Positions 18,581 through 27,144 are shown, numbered from the stretch's first letter. The stretch: DNA of 46,073 bases from Phormidium willei BDU 130791 (GCA_001637315.1 LSZA01000024.1:1-46073); one strand, 5' to 3'. The notes: generated by a model not told the origin, from the letters alone. Translations and numbers: made by a program.

Positions 18581-19744
18581 TTACAGCGTTTCGAGAATTT
18601 TAGTTAAGGAATGACAGGCGGTTTTCCAGTTGAGAGACATTTGATAGTTGTCATAGGCAGCTTGGGCGATAGTTTTATACTGTTCTGGCTTTTTAAAGGT
18701 ATCTAAAATAAGCTGTCCATAGCGTTCAATTGGGCTATTTTGGGGTAAGCACCAACCCGTTTTTTGGTCTTGAAGAATACTGGCAATTCCTCCAGTTTGA
18801 TGCGTGATACAAGGGAGAGCAAATCCTTGGGCTTCGCAAAACACATGACCGTAACTTTCAGCTTGAACCGGGAGAATAAAGAAATGGGAATTTAAGAACA
18901 GTTCCTTGAGTTGCTGATATTGCTGAGAATTATCTTTGTCGAGATAGCCAACATAGCGAATTTGGGGATTTTTTTTCAAAATAGACTCGGGAACAATTCC
19001 GGCAACAGTTAACTGAGTGGGGATGCCATTTCGAGTCAGCCAGTCACTGACCGCGAGGGCGATATCTCCCCCTTTACGAGTCCAATCGACACCAACCCAT
19101 AATAACTGACAAATATCTTGGGGGCGTTGCGCGATCGCAGCCTGAATTTCTGCCTCATTGGGCATCTCTTGCCAATTCGCCCCCCAAGGAATCACCGCAA
19201 CTTTAGATGATGGAAGTTTATAGGTTGAAATGGCGTGATTTGCCGCCCAATCGGAAGCATAAATAACCTTAGAACAGCGGTTTATTGCCTGTTTTTCAAA
19301 CTTATAGATATTTTGGCGAGTCTCTTGACAGAGGTGACTCATATAGGGATAATAGTCCATTAACGCTGAAAGAGGGGCATCTGTCCACAACACCATTGGC
19401 GTTTTGGGGGCGAGAGTAGCGATGGGTAAACAATTCTCGGCAGCCAAAATCAAGTCATAGTCAATTGCGTTGAGTTGACTTTGAACTTGACGATTATAAT
19501 CTCGCACAATTGCCGGTTCTGCCCAACGATAATAGTCTCGCTGTTGGACCTTATTATAAAATTCCCATTTTAGCTTGGTGATGAGCGATCGCGGTTTCGT
19601 TAAACCGCCCACATACTCGATAGTGAACCCCAATGTTTCCAGGGTTTGGGCGATAGATAAGCCAGCTTGACATAAGCCTAACTGAGTGGACGGCCAACGG
19701 CGGCGATCGCGGACATCATAAATCGTCGTATAAGCCAGTTTCAT
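18581..19744 (-). CDS. GT4-family glycosyltransferase, paralog
   Basis: The start is placed at ATG 19744 (MKLAYTTIYDVRDRRRW), a typical GT-B first strand; the frame extends farther upstream to 19900 but that part is not conserved-looking. The 387-residue product has LLWVGVDWTRKGGDIALAV, ESYGHVFCEAQGFALPC and TGGIASIL, the GT4 donor-site motifs. It is paralogous to the gene at 17147-18322, from which it is separated by a block of palindromic repeats. The likely role is assembly of an extracellular polysaccharide; exact linkage unknown. Confidence 0.86.
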   Translation of the reverse strand: MKLAYTTIYDVRDRRRWPSTQLGLCQAGLSIAQTLETLGFTIEYVGGLTKPRSLITKLKWEFYNKVQQRDYYRWAEPAIVRDYNRQVQSQLNAIDYDLILAAENCLPIATLAPKTPMVLWTDAPLSALMDYYPYMSHLCQETRQNIYKFEKQAINRCSKVIYASDWAANHAISTYKLPSSKVAVIPWGANWQEMPNEAEIQAAIAQRPQDICQLLWVGVDWTRKGGDIALAVSDWLTRNGIPTQLTVAGIVPESILKKNPQIRYVGYLDKDNSQQYQQLKELFLNSHFFILPVQAESYGHVFCEAQGFALPCITHQTGGIASILQDQKTGWCLPQNSPIERYGQLILDTFKKPEQYKTIAQAAYDNYQMSLNWKTACHSLTKILETL

Positions 19745-19948
19745 CCTCGTTGTCAATCCTCTGATAACGGCTAAAAATGTTGGAAGTTCAGGATGTCGAG
19801 TGTGAGGTGTTGTCGTGGACAGCCAATGGTCGGGGAACCCACCCCTAGCCCCTCCCAGGAGGGGATTTTTGCCCCGACGACAACAGACATCATCCGCCAT
19901 AAAGTTTCCGTTTTATTTTGAACCCAGAAGAGGCAACCTGTTTCATTT

Positions 19949-20893
19949 TCAGACATAAAACGGACTCAGAAAACGACCTATCTTCTCTTGCAAATCACAG
20001 GCTTTCACAATATCATCATCAAAGTCGCCACGATGCGTTCGATAATATTGAGCTAACTTGAGTCCATCCGAGAGGAAATAGAGAGGCATCAACCACCGAA
20101 CCTTAGCCCCTAAACGGGCAATTCGCAACGCATGATTCGACAACCCTGCTGTACGAGAAATTTTCAGTAAATAATCTCGCTGAAAACGAGATTCCGGTAA
20201 ATGATGCCAAACCTCCATTTTGGGATTATGCCAAATTTGCCAATCACTATTTTGCAGATAAAAGAGGGCTTCTAAATCCTCACAAGCCCCGACATAGGTT
20301 TTCCCCGCTTCATCTCGCCCTTGTAAACGGAGAGTTTGGGGAACTGACTCTCGCCAGGCCCGTTTACGAACCACTGAACCAGGGGCGGCAGGAACAATTC
20401 GGGGGTTGGCGGTTCGGGCGTAACAAAAGGGGCGATCGCCGCGATCATAGACTGCCAAACGCCGTTTAACAGCATCAAAATAGTCAGGAGGGGGGGCATC
20501 GAGTTTCGGGTGGATAATGCCTCCATATGCCCCAATTTCCGGGCGATCGCAGCCGAATTGAAACGCCTCCCGAACCCAGGTTTCAGCGGGCAAATTATCA
20601 TCATCGAGAAATCCCACCCACTCCTCACTGGCGGCTTCCTCGATGGCCCGACGACGGGCGTGAGTGGTTCCCTGACGAGGTTCAAACACCCATCGTAAAC
20701 GGCTATTGGCTGGGGCAGAATCGTCCCAGTGATAGGTTTTGACGACCTCGGCGGTGCGATCGCCACTATTATTATCCACCACCAACACTTCCCAGGCGAT
20801 CGACTCGGTTCCTTGCTGTCGGGCTAACGCCTCTAACACCTGAGGAACTCGGTGTTCTCCGTTATAGGTACAAATGGCGACGGTGAAATCCAT
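19949..20893 (-). CDS. hpsE: HpsE-like GT2 glycosyltransferase (hormogonium polysaccharide family)
   Basis: The 314-residue GT-A enzyme begins MDFTVAICTYNG, has VLVVDNNSGD and the metal-binding GFLDDDNLP, and a later acceptor-site ACEDLEALF. The pattern fits the HpsE family of GT2 enzymes used for hormogonium/motility polysaccharide in filamentous cyanobacteria; assignment to this exact subfamily is by resemblance. The paralogous gene at 20967-21932 lies just upstream. The whole leader next to the start codon is a GGGAACA-type heptamer repeat (20894-20938), so no purine-rich ribosome site precedes the ATG on the coding strand. Confidence 0.8.
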   Translation of the reverse strand: MDFTVAICTYNGEHRVPQVLEALARQQGTESIAWEVLVVDNNSGDRTAEVVKTYHWDDSAPANSRLRWVFEPRQGTTHARRRAIEEAASEEWVGFLDDDNLPAETWVREAFQFGCDRPEIGAYGGIIHPKLDAPPPDYFDAVKRRLAVYDRGDRPFCYARTANPRIVPAAPGSVVRKRAWRESVPQTLRLQGRDEAGKTYVGACEDLEALFYLQNSDWQIWHNPKMEVWHHLPESRFQRDYLLKISRTAGLSNHALRIARLGAKVRWLMPLYFLSDGLKLAQYYRTHRGDFDDDIVKACDLQEKIGRFLSPFYV

Positions 20894-20938
20894 GGGAACA
20901 GGGAAGAGGGAATAGGGAACAGGGGATAGGGGATGGGG
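20894..20938. repeat. STRR heptanucleotide repeat abutting a start codon
   Basis: Six consecutive seven-base units read GGGAACA, GGGAAGA, GGGAATA, GGGAACA, GGGGATA, GGGGATG, then GGG, starting at the base next to the ATG of the HpsE-like gene. This is a short tandemly repeated repetitive (STRR) sequence of the kind known in filamentous cyanobacteria. A second array is at 29832-29953. Confidence 0.9.
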
Positions 20939-20966
20939 TTTGGTAAAATTTTGGGGAGATTTACCG

Positions 20967-21932
20967 TTATGTTTTGTCGGTGTCGGGGGAGTTTTTGGGG
21001 GATTGCGGCTGTTTCCAGAAAAAGAGGGGACTGGTGAGACAGGCGATGTAGAAGCGAAGTTCGGCTTGGGCGACGATATCCTCTCGTAACTGGGTTCGAT
21101 ACCGCAACAGATGACGCAAGATGCGACGAGTATCGTTGAGACTATAGGCCAACAGGGCCAGGGGACGCAGTAAAGGGGAAAAACTTAACATCCGGGTTCG
21201 GTAGCGACTTAGGCCAATTCCCCGCATCAGGGTATAGAGATAATCCGCTTGGAGTCGCCAGGGGGGGATGAGGTGATGAACGCGTAATTGGGGGGCGTAC
21301 CAGATGTCCCAACCCTGGCGTTGTAGGTGAACTAAGGCTTCTAAGTCTTCTGAGGCCAGGGCCAGATTGGTTGTCCGCCCAACTAGGGTTAATCGTTGGG
21401 GAACGGAGGTTAACCAGGCTTGGCGACGGACGACTAATCCCGCCCCTGGAGGGAGAAGTCGCTTTTCGGGGGGGTAGCGTCGGGGTTCGCTACCGCGATC
21501 GGTGATGGCTAGAAACGGGGCGATGCGATCGAAGTTGGGCGGGGGTTCGATACTATAGTCGGGGAGAATGCGACTTCCGTAGGCCCCGACTTGGGGATGC
21601 TGTTGGCCGAAGGCCACGGCTTGAGAAATCCAATCGTCATCGGGGAGATTGTCGTCATCGAGGAAGCCAACGAGTTCTCCTTGGGCGGCTTCGATCGCCC
21701 GTTGGCGGGCAAACGCAAGGCCGGGCTGGGTTTCTGGGACAATTCGCAAGGGAAGGCGATCGCAGTAGCCTCTAGCCACTTCCGTGGTGGCGTCGGTACT
21801 GCAATTGTCGATAATTAGGAGTTCCCAGGAAATCGACTCGGGAGTCTGTTGGCGGCTGTCACAGAGGCGATCGAGAACTCGTGGTAGGCGGGTTTCGCCG
21901 TTATAGGTACAGATGGCGATCGTCAAATCCAC
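20967..21932 (-). CDS. hpsE: HpsE-like GT2 glycosyltransferase, paralog
   Basis: The 321-residue product (GTG start at 21932) begins VDLTIAICTYNGETRLP and shares LLIIDNCSTD, GFLDDDNLPDD and ASEDLEALVHLQ with the GT2 gene downstream. The C-terminus (~250-320) is basic and partly hydrophobic, suggesting membrane association. It would transfer sugars during extracellular polysaccharide synthesis. It is divergent, by 29 bases, from the FGGY kinase gene, so the two share a very small promoter region. The HpsE label is by family resemblance. Confidence 0.8.
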   Translation of the reverse strand: MDLTIAICTYNGETRLPRVLDRLCDSRQQTPESISWELLIIDNCSTDATTEVARGYCDRLPLRIVPETQPGLAFARQRAIEAAQGELVGFLDDDNLPDDDWISQAVAFGQQHPQVGAYGSRILPDYSIEPPPNFDRIAPFLAITDRGSEPRRYPPEKRLLPPGAGLVVRRQAWLTSVPQRLTLVGRTTNLALASEDLEALVHLQRQGWDIWYAPQLRVHHLIPPWRLQADYLYTLMRGIGLSRYRTRMLSFSPLLRPLALLAYSLNDTRRILRHLLRYRTQLREDIVAQAELRFYIACLTSPLFFWKQPQSPKNSPDTDKT

Positions 21933-21961
21933 AGCATCTTGATTGAGGGAGGAACATCAGA

Positions 21962-23203
21962 ATGGGATATGCACTTGGCGTTGATTTTGGCACATCGGGG
22001 GTCCGGGCGATCCTGATTGATACCGCGACAACTCCCGTGTGGACGCAACGCGTGGCGTTGGAACGTCAAACCCCCGAGGCGTGGTGGGGGGCCTTATCGA
22101 CGCTATTCGATCGCATTCCTGAGGAATTTCGGCAACAGATGGCGGCGATCGCCGTTAATGGAACGTCGGGAACGGTATTTCTCTGTGATCAGCGAGGACA
22201 GCCCATCTCCGATATCCTACTTTACAACGACCCTCGGGCCATGTCCGTGGCCTCAGTTGCCTCAGAGGTACAACAGCGGGTTCCCCCGCGTCATCCGGCG
22301 GCCAGCAGTACCTCCAGTTTTAGTAAACTCATCTGGACTCGTCAAACCGATTCCCCCACGGCGAACAGCTATTTTGTCCATCAAGCGGACTGGCTAAGTT
22401 TCCGACTCCATGGCCAACTCGGGATTAGCGACTATCACAACAGCCTGAAACTCGGCTATGATCCGGAATTTTTAGTCTATCCCGACTGGATTCCCCAAGA
22501 TCGCCCCCGACTTCCTCGGGTGGTGGCCCCAGGCGAGGCGATCGCACCCATCACATCAGCCATCTCCCAACGGTTTCGGCTTCCCCCCGACTGTCAGGTT
22601 CACGCCGGAACCACCGATAGCATAGCCGCGTTTCTCGCTAGTGGGGCCAAGCAACCAGGAGAGGCCGTCACCTCTCTCGGATCAACGTTAGTCTTAAAAC
22701 TCCTCAGTCGTCAGCGAGTCGATGATGGCCGCTATGGGGTTTATAGCCATCGTTTAGGAGAGTTGTGGTTAACGGGGGGTGCGTCAAATACCGGCGGGGC
22801 GGTGTTACAGCAGTTTTTTAGTCATCAGGAGTTACAAGCGTTGAGCGATCGCATCCCCACAACTCCCAGTCCTCTGCAATACTATCCTCTCACGCAACCG
22901 GGAGAACGGTTCCCCATCAATGACCCCAATTATCCCCCAAACTTAGACCCCAAACCCGAGGATTCCGTCGCCTTTCTCCACGGACTTCTCGACAGTATCG
23001 CCCGGATTGAAGCCCTGGGCTATCAGCGTTTAGGAGAACTCGGTGCAACGCCTCTGCAACGAGTTTACACCGCCGGCGGTGGCGCCAACAATGCCCCTTG
23101 GCAACAACTGCGACAGGCCCGCCTCGGTGTTCCGGTGACTCCGTCTCAAGACACGGAAGCGGCTTATGGAACCGCCTGTTTAGCCCTCACTCCACATCTC
23201 TAA
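21962..23203 (+). CDS. FGGY-family sugar kinase (D-ribulose/xylulose kinase-like)
   Basis: The 413-residue product begins MGYALGVDFGTSGVRAILID, the phosphate-1 motif of the ASKHA fold. It continues with VNGTSGTVFLCD, LYNDPRA, HAGTTDSIAAFLASGA and SLGSTLVLKLL. The C-terminal VYTAGGGANNAPWQQLRQ is the FGGY adenosine site. It lacks the ~80 extra residues of canonical xylulokinases and most resembles the compact cyanobacterial/plant kinases reported to use D-ribulose; substrate is inferred. GGAGG lies eight bases before the ATG. The 3' end overlaps the HEPN gene by 24 bases tail to tail. Confidence 0.83.
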   Translation: MGYALGVDFGTSGVRAILIDTATTPVWTQRVALERQTPEAWWGALSTLFDRIPEEFRQQMAAIAVNGTSGTVFLCDQRGQPISDILLYNDPRAMSVASVASEVQQRVPPRHPAASSTSSFSKLIWTRQTDSPTANSYFVHQADWLSFRLHGQLGISDYHNSLKLGYDPEFLVYPDWIPQDRPRLPRVVAPGEAIAPITSAISQRFRLPPDCQVHAGTTDSIAAFLASGAKQPGEAVTSLGSTLVLKLLSRQRVDDGRYGVYSHRLGELWLTGGASNTGGAVLQQFFSHQELQALSDRIPTTPSPLQYYPLTQPGERFPINDPNYPPNLDPKPEDSVAFLHGLLDSIARIEALGYQRLGELGATPLQRVYTAGGGANNAPWQQLRQARLGVPVTPSQDTEAAYGTACLALTPHL

Positions 23204-23659
23204 CCGCCTGAGAAATTCCCCGACACACTCTTGCAGTTTGGGCAGGAGTATCAGGGCCTTATCTAAATTTGGCTTCAACTGTTGATAGTCCAGAGTGGTG
23301 CCATATCCATGGCGAAAGAAATGTCGAAATCCTCGTAATGAATTCAGTAAAAAAAAGCCCTCTGAGTCCAGAAAGGCGGGACGAATGTCAGGAACATCAA
23401 CAGTCATCCGTTTGAGAAGCAAACGATGCCATTGACTGCCATCACTGATATTGTTTTCAAAGTATTTGGCAATAATCTGTAAGAGTTCTTCGGATGCACC
23501 ATAAAGGTTGTAAATTTGATAGGCGATACTCTCTAGGCGTATTTCGTCATCAGGATCAACTGAGTTTGCTCTGATTTTTAATTTCTGATCAATCTCTTCA
23601 AGAATGCTCATTTGGGCATTTAAGTCAAGGGTCAAGACACGTCGTTTTTGTTCGTCCAT
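23180..23659 (-). CDS. HEPN-domain protein, probable RNase toxin of an MNT/HEPN pair
   Basis: The 159-residue, all-helical product carries the HEPN catalytic pattern R112-HFFR-H117-G-Y119 (RX4HXY), as in HepT-type toxins. HEPN toxins cut RNA and are neutralised by a partner nucleotidyltransferase that AMPylates the tyrosine. Its start lies 28 bases inside the nucleotidyltransferase gene, so the two are translationally coupled. The product is longer than many HepT proteins. Activity is inferred from the motif and the partner. Confidence 0.8.
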   Translation of the reverse strand: MDEQKRRVLTLDLNAQMSILEEIDQKLKIRANSVDPDDEIRLESIAYQIYNLYGASEELLQIIAKYFENNISDGSQWHRLLLKRMTVDVPDIRPAFLDSEGFFLLNSLRGFRHFFRHGYGTTLDYQQLKPNLDKALILLPKLQECVGEFLRRLEMWSEG

Positions 23660-23991
23660 AACACTCCAGTTTTGCGAATTTTGTCAGCAAAATGACATTT
23701 ATCTAAGGGTATCACATCCACATCTCGGTTGAAATCTGTCATGAGAAAGCTAATCATAGAAAAGAAGCCCGCCGGATCAGCTTGTTCCACGGCGATATCG
23801 ATATCCGATTCCTCATGAAATTGATTGGGATAGGTTAGAGAACCAAAAATATAGGCTTGCTGAACTCCATACTCTGAAGCAAATTCGTCGAGCCATGCTT
23901 GAACTTCTTTGAGTATTTTTTGACGGTCTTTTTCATTTTTGTCGGCTTTTTCTTTTAGACATTTATCGAGATAATTGGTGTTCGGAGTCAT
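23632..23991 (-). CDS. MNT-type nucleotidyltransferase antitoxin
   Basis: The 119-residue product has the minimal nucleotidyltransferase signature G50-S51 followed by D63-I-D65 (GS-X11-DxD, one residue longer than the classic GSX10DXD) and a later acidic strand VDVIPLD. MntA-type enzymes AMPylate and silence a cognate HEPN RNase. A long lysine/glutamate-rich N-terminal helix (~10-35) precedes the domain. It is first in a two-gene unit with the HEPN gene and overlaps it by 28 bases. Confidence 0.83.
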   Translation of the reverse strand: MTPNTNYLDKCLKEKADKNEKDRQKILKEVQAWLDEFASEYGVQQAYIFGSLTYPNQFHEESDIDIAVEQADPAGFFSMISFLMTDFNRDVDVIPLDKCHFADKIRKTGVLWTNKNDVS

Positions 23992-24122
23992 AGCTTAAAA
24001 ACAAGAAAAAATGTAACAAAAACACCTCTAAAATGAACCCTTGTAGTCGGACTAAAGGCGTCAACAAACCCCGGCTAGCCCTGTTGTCTAATCCCAATCA
24101 TATAGTGATGGTTCGTTGGGGA

Positions 24123-24443
24123 TTAAAAGGCTGTAAGGATATCACCAATTTTTTGGAGGGTTAGGGTGGGTTTATCTTGAATTGGGATGATTCGATACTG
24201 ATAGTTGGGCATGAAAATGAAGGCATTTAGGACGATGGTTGGAAATGGCTAGAGACCCTGTTGCCAAAACGTTGGGATTAGTTCTCCGGCAGGGTTTAGA
24301 ATTATTTTTCTGTGTTGGATTTTACCGAAAAGACAGGTTTTGTGTTGGGTGCATCTGGTGATGTCATCCAAGCCTGGGTTGGAATAGTGATGGTGTTTGA
24401 GGCGGATTGAACGTCGGTGGTGAATATCTGAGTTATACTTCAT
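24123..24443 (-). pseudogene. Decayed REP-associated (Y1/HUH, IS200-like) transposase fragment
   Basis: From the ATG at 24443 the frame reads MKYNSDIHHRRSIRLKHHHY and then CLFGKIQHRKIILNPAGELI, the typical N-terminus of RAYT transposases. An in-frame TAG (24249-24251) interrupts it, but the same frame continues with FPTIVLNAFIFMPNYQYRII and KPTLTLQKIGDILTAF to a TAA at 24123. In active members the central motif is MPNHIHGI; here the two metal-binding histidines have become Y-Q-Y. The catalytic tyrosine region is missing. The stop, lost histidines and truncation mark it as a relic. Palindromic repeats lie 50-130 bases upstream. Confidence 0.8.
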
Positions 24444-24498
24444 GGGTTAAGGGGATGGGGGTTTAGCTGTTATATTGTGAAGTTGAGACCTCTGGGAG

Positions 24499-24570
24499 AC
24501 CCCAACGGTTCGCCCTGACGGGATCGTCGGTTGGGGTTTGGATACCCCTGGGCGACCACAAGGGTTCGCC
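24499..24570. repeat. Two REP-like hairpins upstream of the S1 gene
   Basis: ACCCCAAC (24499-24506) pairs with GTTGGGGT (24530-24537), and GGCGA (24551-24555) with TCGCC (24566-24570). Both arms flank variants of GGTTCGCC. They sit between the transposase relic and the ribosomal S1 paralog and are probably REP elements once mobilised by RAYT proteins. Confidence 0.6.
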
Positions 24571-24598
24571 TCTACGTGTTCTATTTTATTTCGTTCCT

Positions 24599-25513
24599 AT
24601 GACTGCTCAATCTCGCTCCAATCGGGACATGCCCTTTTCTATGGAGGACTTCGCCAAAGCCCTCGATGGCCACGATACGATTCCGGAAAAGGGACAATTG
24701 GTGACCGGAAAGGTCTTTCAACATGAGGCGGATGGGGTCTATGTTGACATTGGCAGCAAGTCTCATGGCTTTTTGCCCCTCAAGGAAGTCTCAGCAGAGT
24801 TGGTGACCAATCTCGAAGAAGCCCTCCCCCTGAATGAAGAACGGGAGTTTCTCGTGATTCGTGGGGCCAATGCTGAGGGACAAGTGACTCTCTCCATTCG
24901 CCAGATTGAGATTAAGGAAACGTGGGACAAATTGGCGGAATTCCAGGAAACTGGGGAAACGGTTGAGGTTGAGGTCACGGGAACCAACCGAGGTGGTGTG
25001 GTGGTCGATATTCGCGGCTTGCGGGGCTTTATTCCGCGATCGCACCTCGTGGACCGCCATAACCTAGAAGCCTTAGTGGGCCAACATCTCACCGTCGCCC
25101 TGTTGGACGTCAACGCCGATGAGGATAAGTTGGTCTGTTCCCACCGCCAGGCGGCGAAAGCCAGTCGGATGCGGTATCTCGTCGCTGGCGAGTTAGTCGA
25201 GGGAACCGTCGCTAACATTAAACCCTATGGGGTGTTTGTCGAGTTGGGCGGCGTGACGGGACTGCTACATATTAAACAGATTAGTAAGGCCCGGATTCCC
25301 GATGTGGAAACCTTGTTTGAGGAAGGACAACCTCTGAAGGTGATTGTGACGGAGATTGATGAGTGGAAAAACCGCATCTCTCTGTCGATGAAGGAATTAG
25401 AAAGTTATCCCGGTGAGGTGTTGGAGAAGTTCCAAGAGGTGATGGATAACGCCGAGGAACGCTTTAGTCATCATCAGACGCAAGAGGAGTCCCCGGAGAC
25501 GAATCAGGAGTAG
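24599..25513 (+). CDS. rps1B: Ribosomal protein S1 paralog with three S1 domains (Rps1B-like)
   Basis: The 304-residue product has three S1/OB RNA-binding domains, at roughly 30-100 (GQLVTGKVFQHEADGVYVDI), 117-185 (GETVEVEVTGTNRGGVVVDI) and 198-268 (GELVEGTVANIKPYGVFVEL), then an acidic Gln/Glu-rich tail. Full-length S1 of Proteobacteria has six domains; cyanobacteria carry short forms, usually two genes. The length fits the Rps1B type rather than the longer Rps1A, but the second gene is not in the window for comparison. It would bind mRNA during translation initiation. Confidence 0.82.
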   Translation: MTAQSRSNRDMPFSMEDFAKALDGHDTIPEKGQLVTGKVFQHEADGVYVDIGSKSHGFLPLKEVSAELVTNLEEALPLNEEREFLVIRGANAEGQVTLSIRQIEIKETWDKLAEFQETGETVEVEVTGTNRGGVVVDIRGLRGFIPRSHLVDRHNLEALVGQHLTVALLDVNADEDKLVCSHRQAAKASRMRYLVAGELVEGTVANIKPYGVFVELGGVTGLLHIKQISKARIPDVETLFEEGQPLKVIVTEIDEWKNRISLSMKELESYPGEVLEKFQEVMDNAEERFSHHQTQEESPETNQE

Positions 25514-25534
25514 GGGAGAATCATGATTCTCCCC
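25513..25534. promoter_or_regulatory. Perfect 22-bp palindrome at the S1 stop codon
   Basis: GGGGAGAATCATGATTCTCC continues with CC to make a perfect 22-base palindrome that begins at the last base of the S1-gene stop codon. It buries an ATG at 25523 that could otherwise start rsmI. It may act as a transcript-end hairpin or attenuate rsmI; no T run follows. Confidence 0.5.
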
Positions 25535-25555
25535 CACAGGGGGGTTGATTGGCTT

Positions 25556-26392
25556 ATGACAATGGCGGCTTTATATCTGGTGGGAACGCCAATTGGTAAT
25601 TTGCAGGATATGACCTTGCGGGCTATTCAAACCCTCAAGGACGTGGATTTGATTGCGGCGGAGGATACTCGTCATACGGGGAAACTGTTGCAACAGTTCC
25701 AGATTGAAACCCCCCAAATTAGCTATCACCACCATAACCGCCATGAACGGTTGGGGGAATTGCTGTCTCGCCTGAAGGGGGGGACGGCCATCGCCCTCGT
25801 CACCGATGCGGGAATGCCGGGGATTTCCGATCCGGGGTATGAACTCGTTCAGGCTTGTGCTGAGGCCCGAATCCCGGTGATTCCGATTCCTGGGGTGAGT
25901 GCTTGTGTGACAGCGGTGAGTGTGGCGGGGATTGAAGGCGATCGCTTCTGTTTTGAGGGCTTCCTCCCCCTGAAAGGCAAAGAACGTCAGCAACGCCTAG
26001 AACAACTGCAAAATGAACCCCGCTTGTTGGTGTTCTATGAAGCCCCCCATCGGCTGCAACAGACCCTAGAAGACTTACAACCCGTCTTGGGAGGCGATCG
26101 CCGAGTGACCCTCGGCCGCGAGTTAACCAAACGCTTTGAGGAGATTTGGCGGGGAACCTTGGCCGAGGCGATCGCCTATTATCAAGACCATGACCCCAAG
26201 GGTGAATATACCCTAGTCATCAGTGGCTGTTCCTCCTCGAGTCGTCAACTCTCAGAAGCGGCCCTCAAATCCGAGTTACAGGCCCTGATGCAACAAGGTC
26301 ACTCGCGATCGCAGGCCAGCCGCCTCCTGGCACAATCGACCCCCTTCTCCCGTCGTGACCTCTATCAACTTGCCCTAACCTTAACCGATTAG
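25556..26392 (+). CDS. rsmI: 16S rRNA (cytidine1402-2'-O)-methyltransferase RsmI
   Basis: The product (~278 residues) is a SAM-dependent methyltransferase of the tetrapyrrole-methylase fold that 2'-O-methylates C1402 of 16S rRNA. Diagnostic segments are LYLVGTPIGNLQDMTLRAI at the N-terminus, LIAAEDTRHTGKLLQQF, TDAGMPGISDPGYELVQAC and LVFYEAPHRLQQTLEDL. The frame also allows an ATG at 25523, but that lies inside a perfect palindrome and adds a segment unlike the family; 25556 or the ATG at 25562 fit better. The C-terminal helical region (~235-278) is typical. Confidence 0.94.
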   Translation: MTMAALYLVGTPIGNLQDMTLRAIQTLKDVDLIAAEDTRHTGKLLQQFQIETPQISYHHHNRHERLGELLSRLKGGTAIALVTDAGMPGISDPGYELVQACAEARIPVIPIPGVSACVTAVSVAGIEGDRFCFEGFLPLKGKERQQRLEQLQNEPRLLVFYEAPHRLQQTLEDLQPVLGGDRRVTLGRELTKRFEEIWRGTLAEAIAYYQDHDPKGEYTLVISGCSSSSRQLSEAALKSELQALMQQGHSRSQASRLLAQSTPFSRRDLYQLALTLTD

Positions 26393-26415
26393 GCGATCTC
26401 TTTTGGCGTGAACTC

Positions 26416-27144
26416 GTGAACAGTCCTTGGCGTTGGCTTTTAGTTGTTGTCGTCTCCCTCTCCCTGATTCTGGTCCCCTGGATGAGTCAACCGGGGGAGA
26501 CGTTGATTCCCTGTGAACTGCGATCGCACATCGAAGACGAGACACACCTAGAAATCGAATTTCCCCGGCCCTGTCTCGACCAAAAACTCCATCTCGATCG
26601 CTTCCTCGATCAAGCCCGACAAGACATCAACAACGACGAATTTTTTCCCTTCACCATTCGTCGAATGCGGTACCAACTCCTCGATGACGGCTTTCGCATT
26701 TTGGGCAATTTGGCGATCGAATATCCAGTGATTGGACTGGTCGATTTTGAACTCTCGCAAACAGTCTTTGTCAACCTCAATCAAGGGTCTCTCAACATGG
26801 AAGCCGGAGAAACCCAAGTGCGAGTCAATGTTCCCTTTATCAACAGTAATGACCTCAGTCCCCTGTTGAACCAAATGGTCAATACTCAACTTCAAATTTT
26901 CAATCAAAAGCGGTTGCAAGACTTCCTCCAAGATACGGATCTGGACCAGAGAATGGCGCAAGAAACGGGACTAACGGTTGAGGCCATTAATTTTCTGGTT
27001 CAAGGGATTCAAGACCAGTTCAGCGCCCAAATTACGGCGGATTCGGTGATTGTTTCGATTGAGGTGGCGAATAACGAGGAGGATGACCCTGAGGGGAGTC
27101 CCAGTTCCGCCACAATTGGGTCTCTACAGGTCTTGTTGCGATGA
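26416..27144 (+). CDS. Unrecognised membrane-anchored or secreted protein
   Basis: The 242-residue product starts with GTG and has one hydrophobic N-terminal segment (~7-25, ending in an LVPWMSQPG boundary), consistent with a membrane anchor or signal peptide. Two cysteines follow (IPCEL and RPCLD). The rest is a mixed beta/alpha domain with alternating hydrophobic strands (LGNLAIEYPVIGLVDFELSQ) and a helical stretch near 150-205, ending in an acidic tail. It faintly recalls lipid-binding LEA/DUF2993-type beta domains, but I do not claim that. It starts 23 bases after rsmI. Confidence 0.65.
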   Translation: MNSPWRWLLVVVVSLSLILVPWMSQPGETLIPCELRSHIEDETHLEIEFPRPCLDQKLHLDRFLDQARQDINNDEFFPFTIRRMRYQLLDDGFRILGNLAIEYPVIGLVDFELSQTVFVNLNQGSLNMEAGETQVRVNVPFINSNDLSPLLNQMVNTQLQIFNQKRLQDFLQDTDLDQRMAQETGLTVEAINFLVQGIQDQFSAQITADSVIVSIEVANNEEDDPEGSPSSATIGSLQVLLR

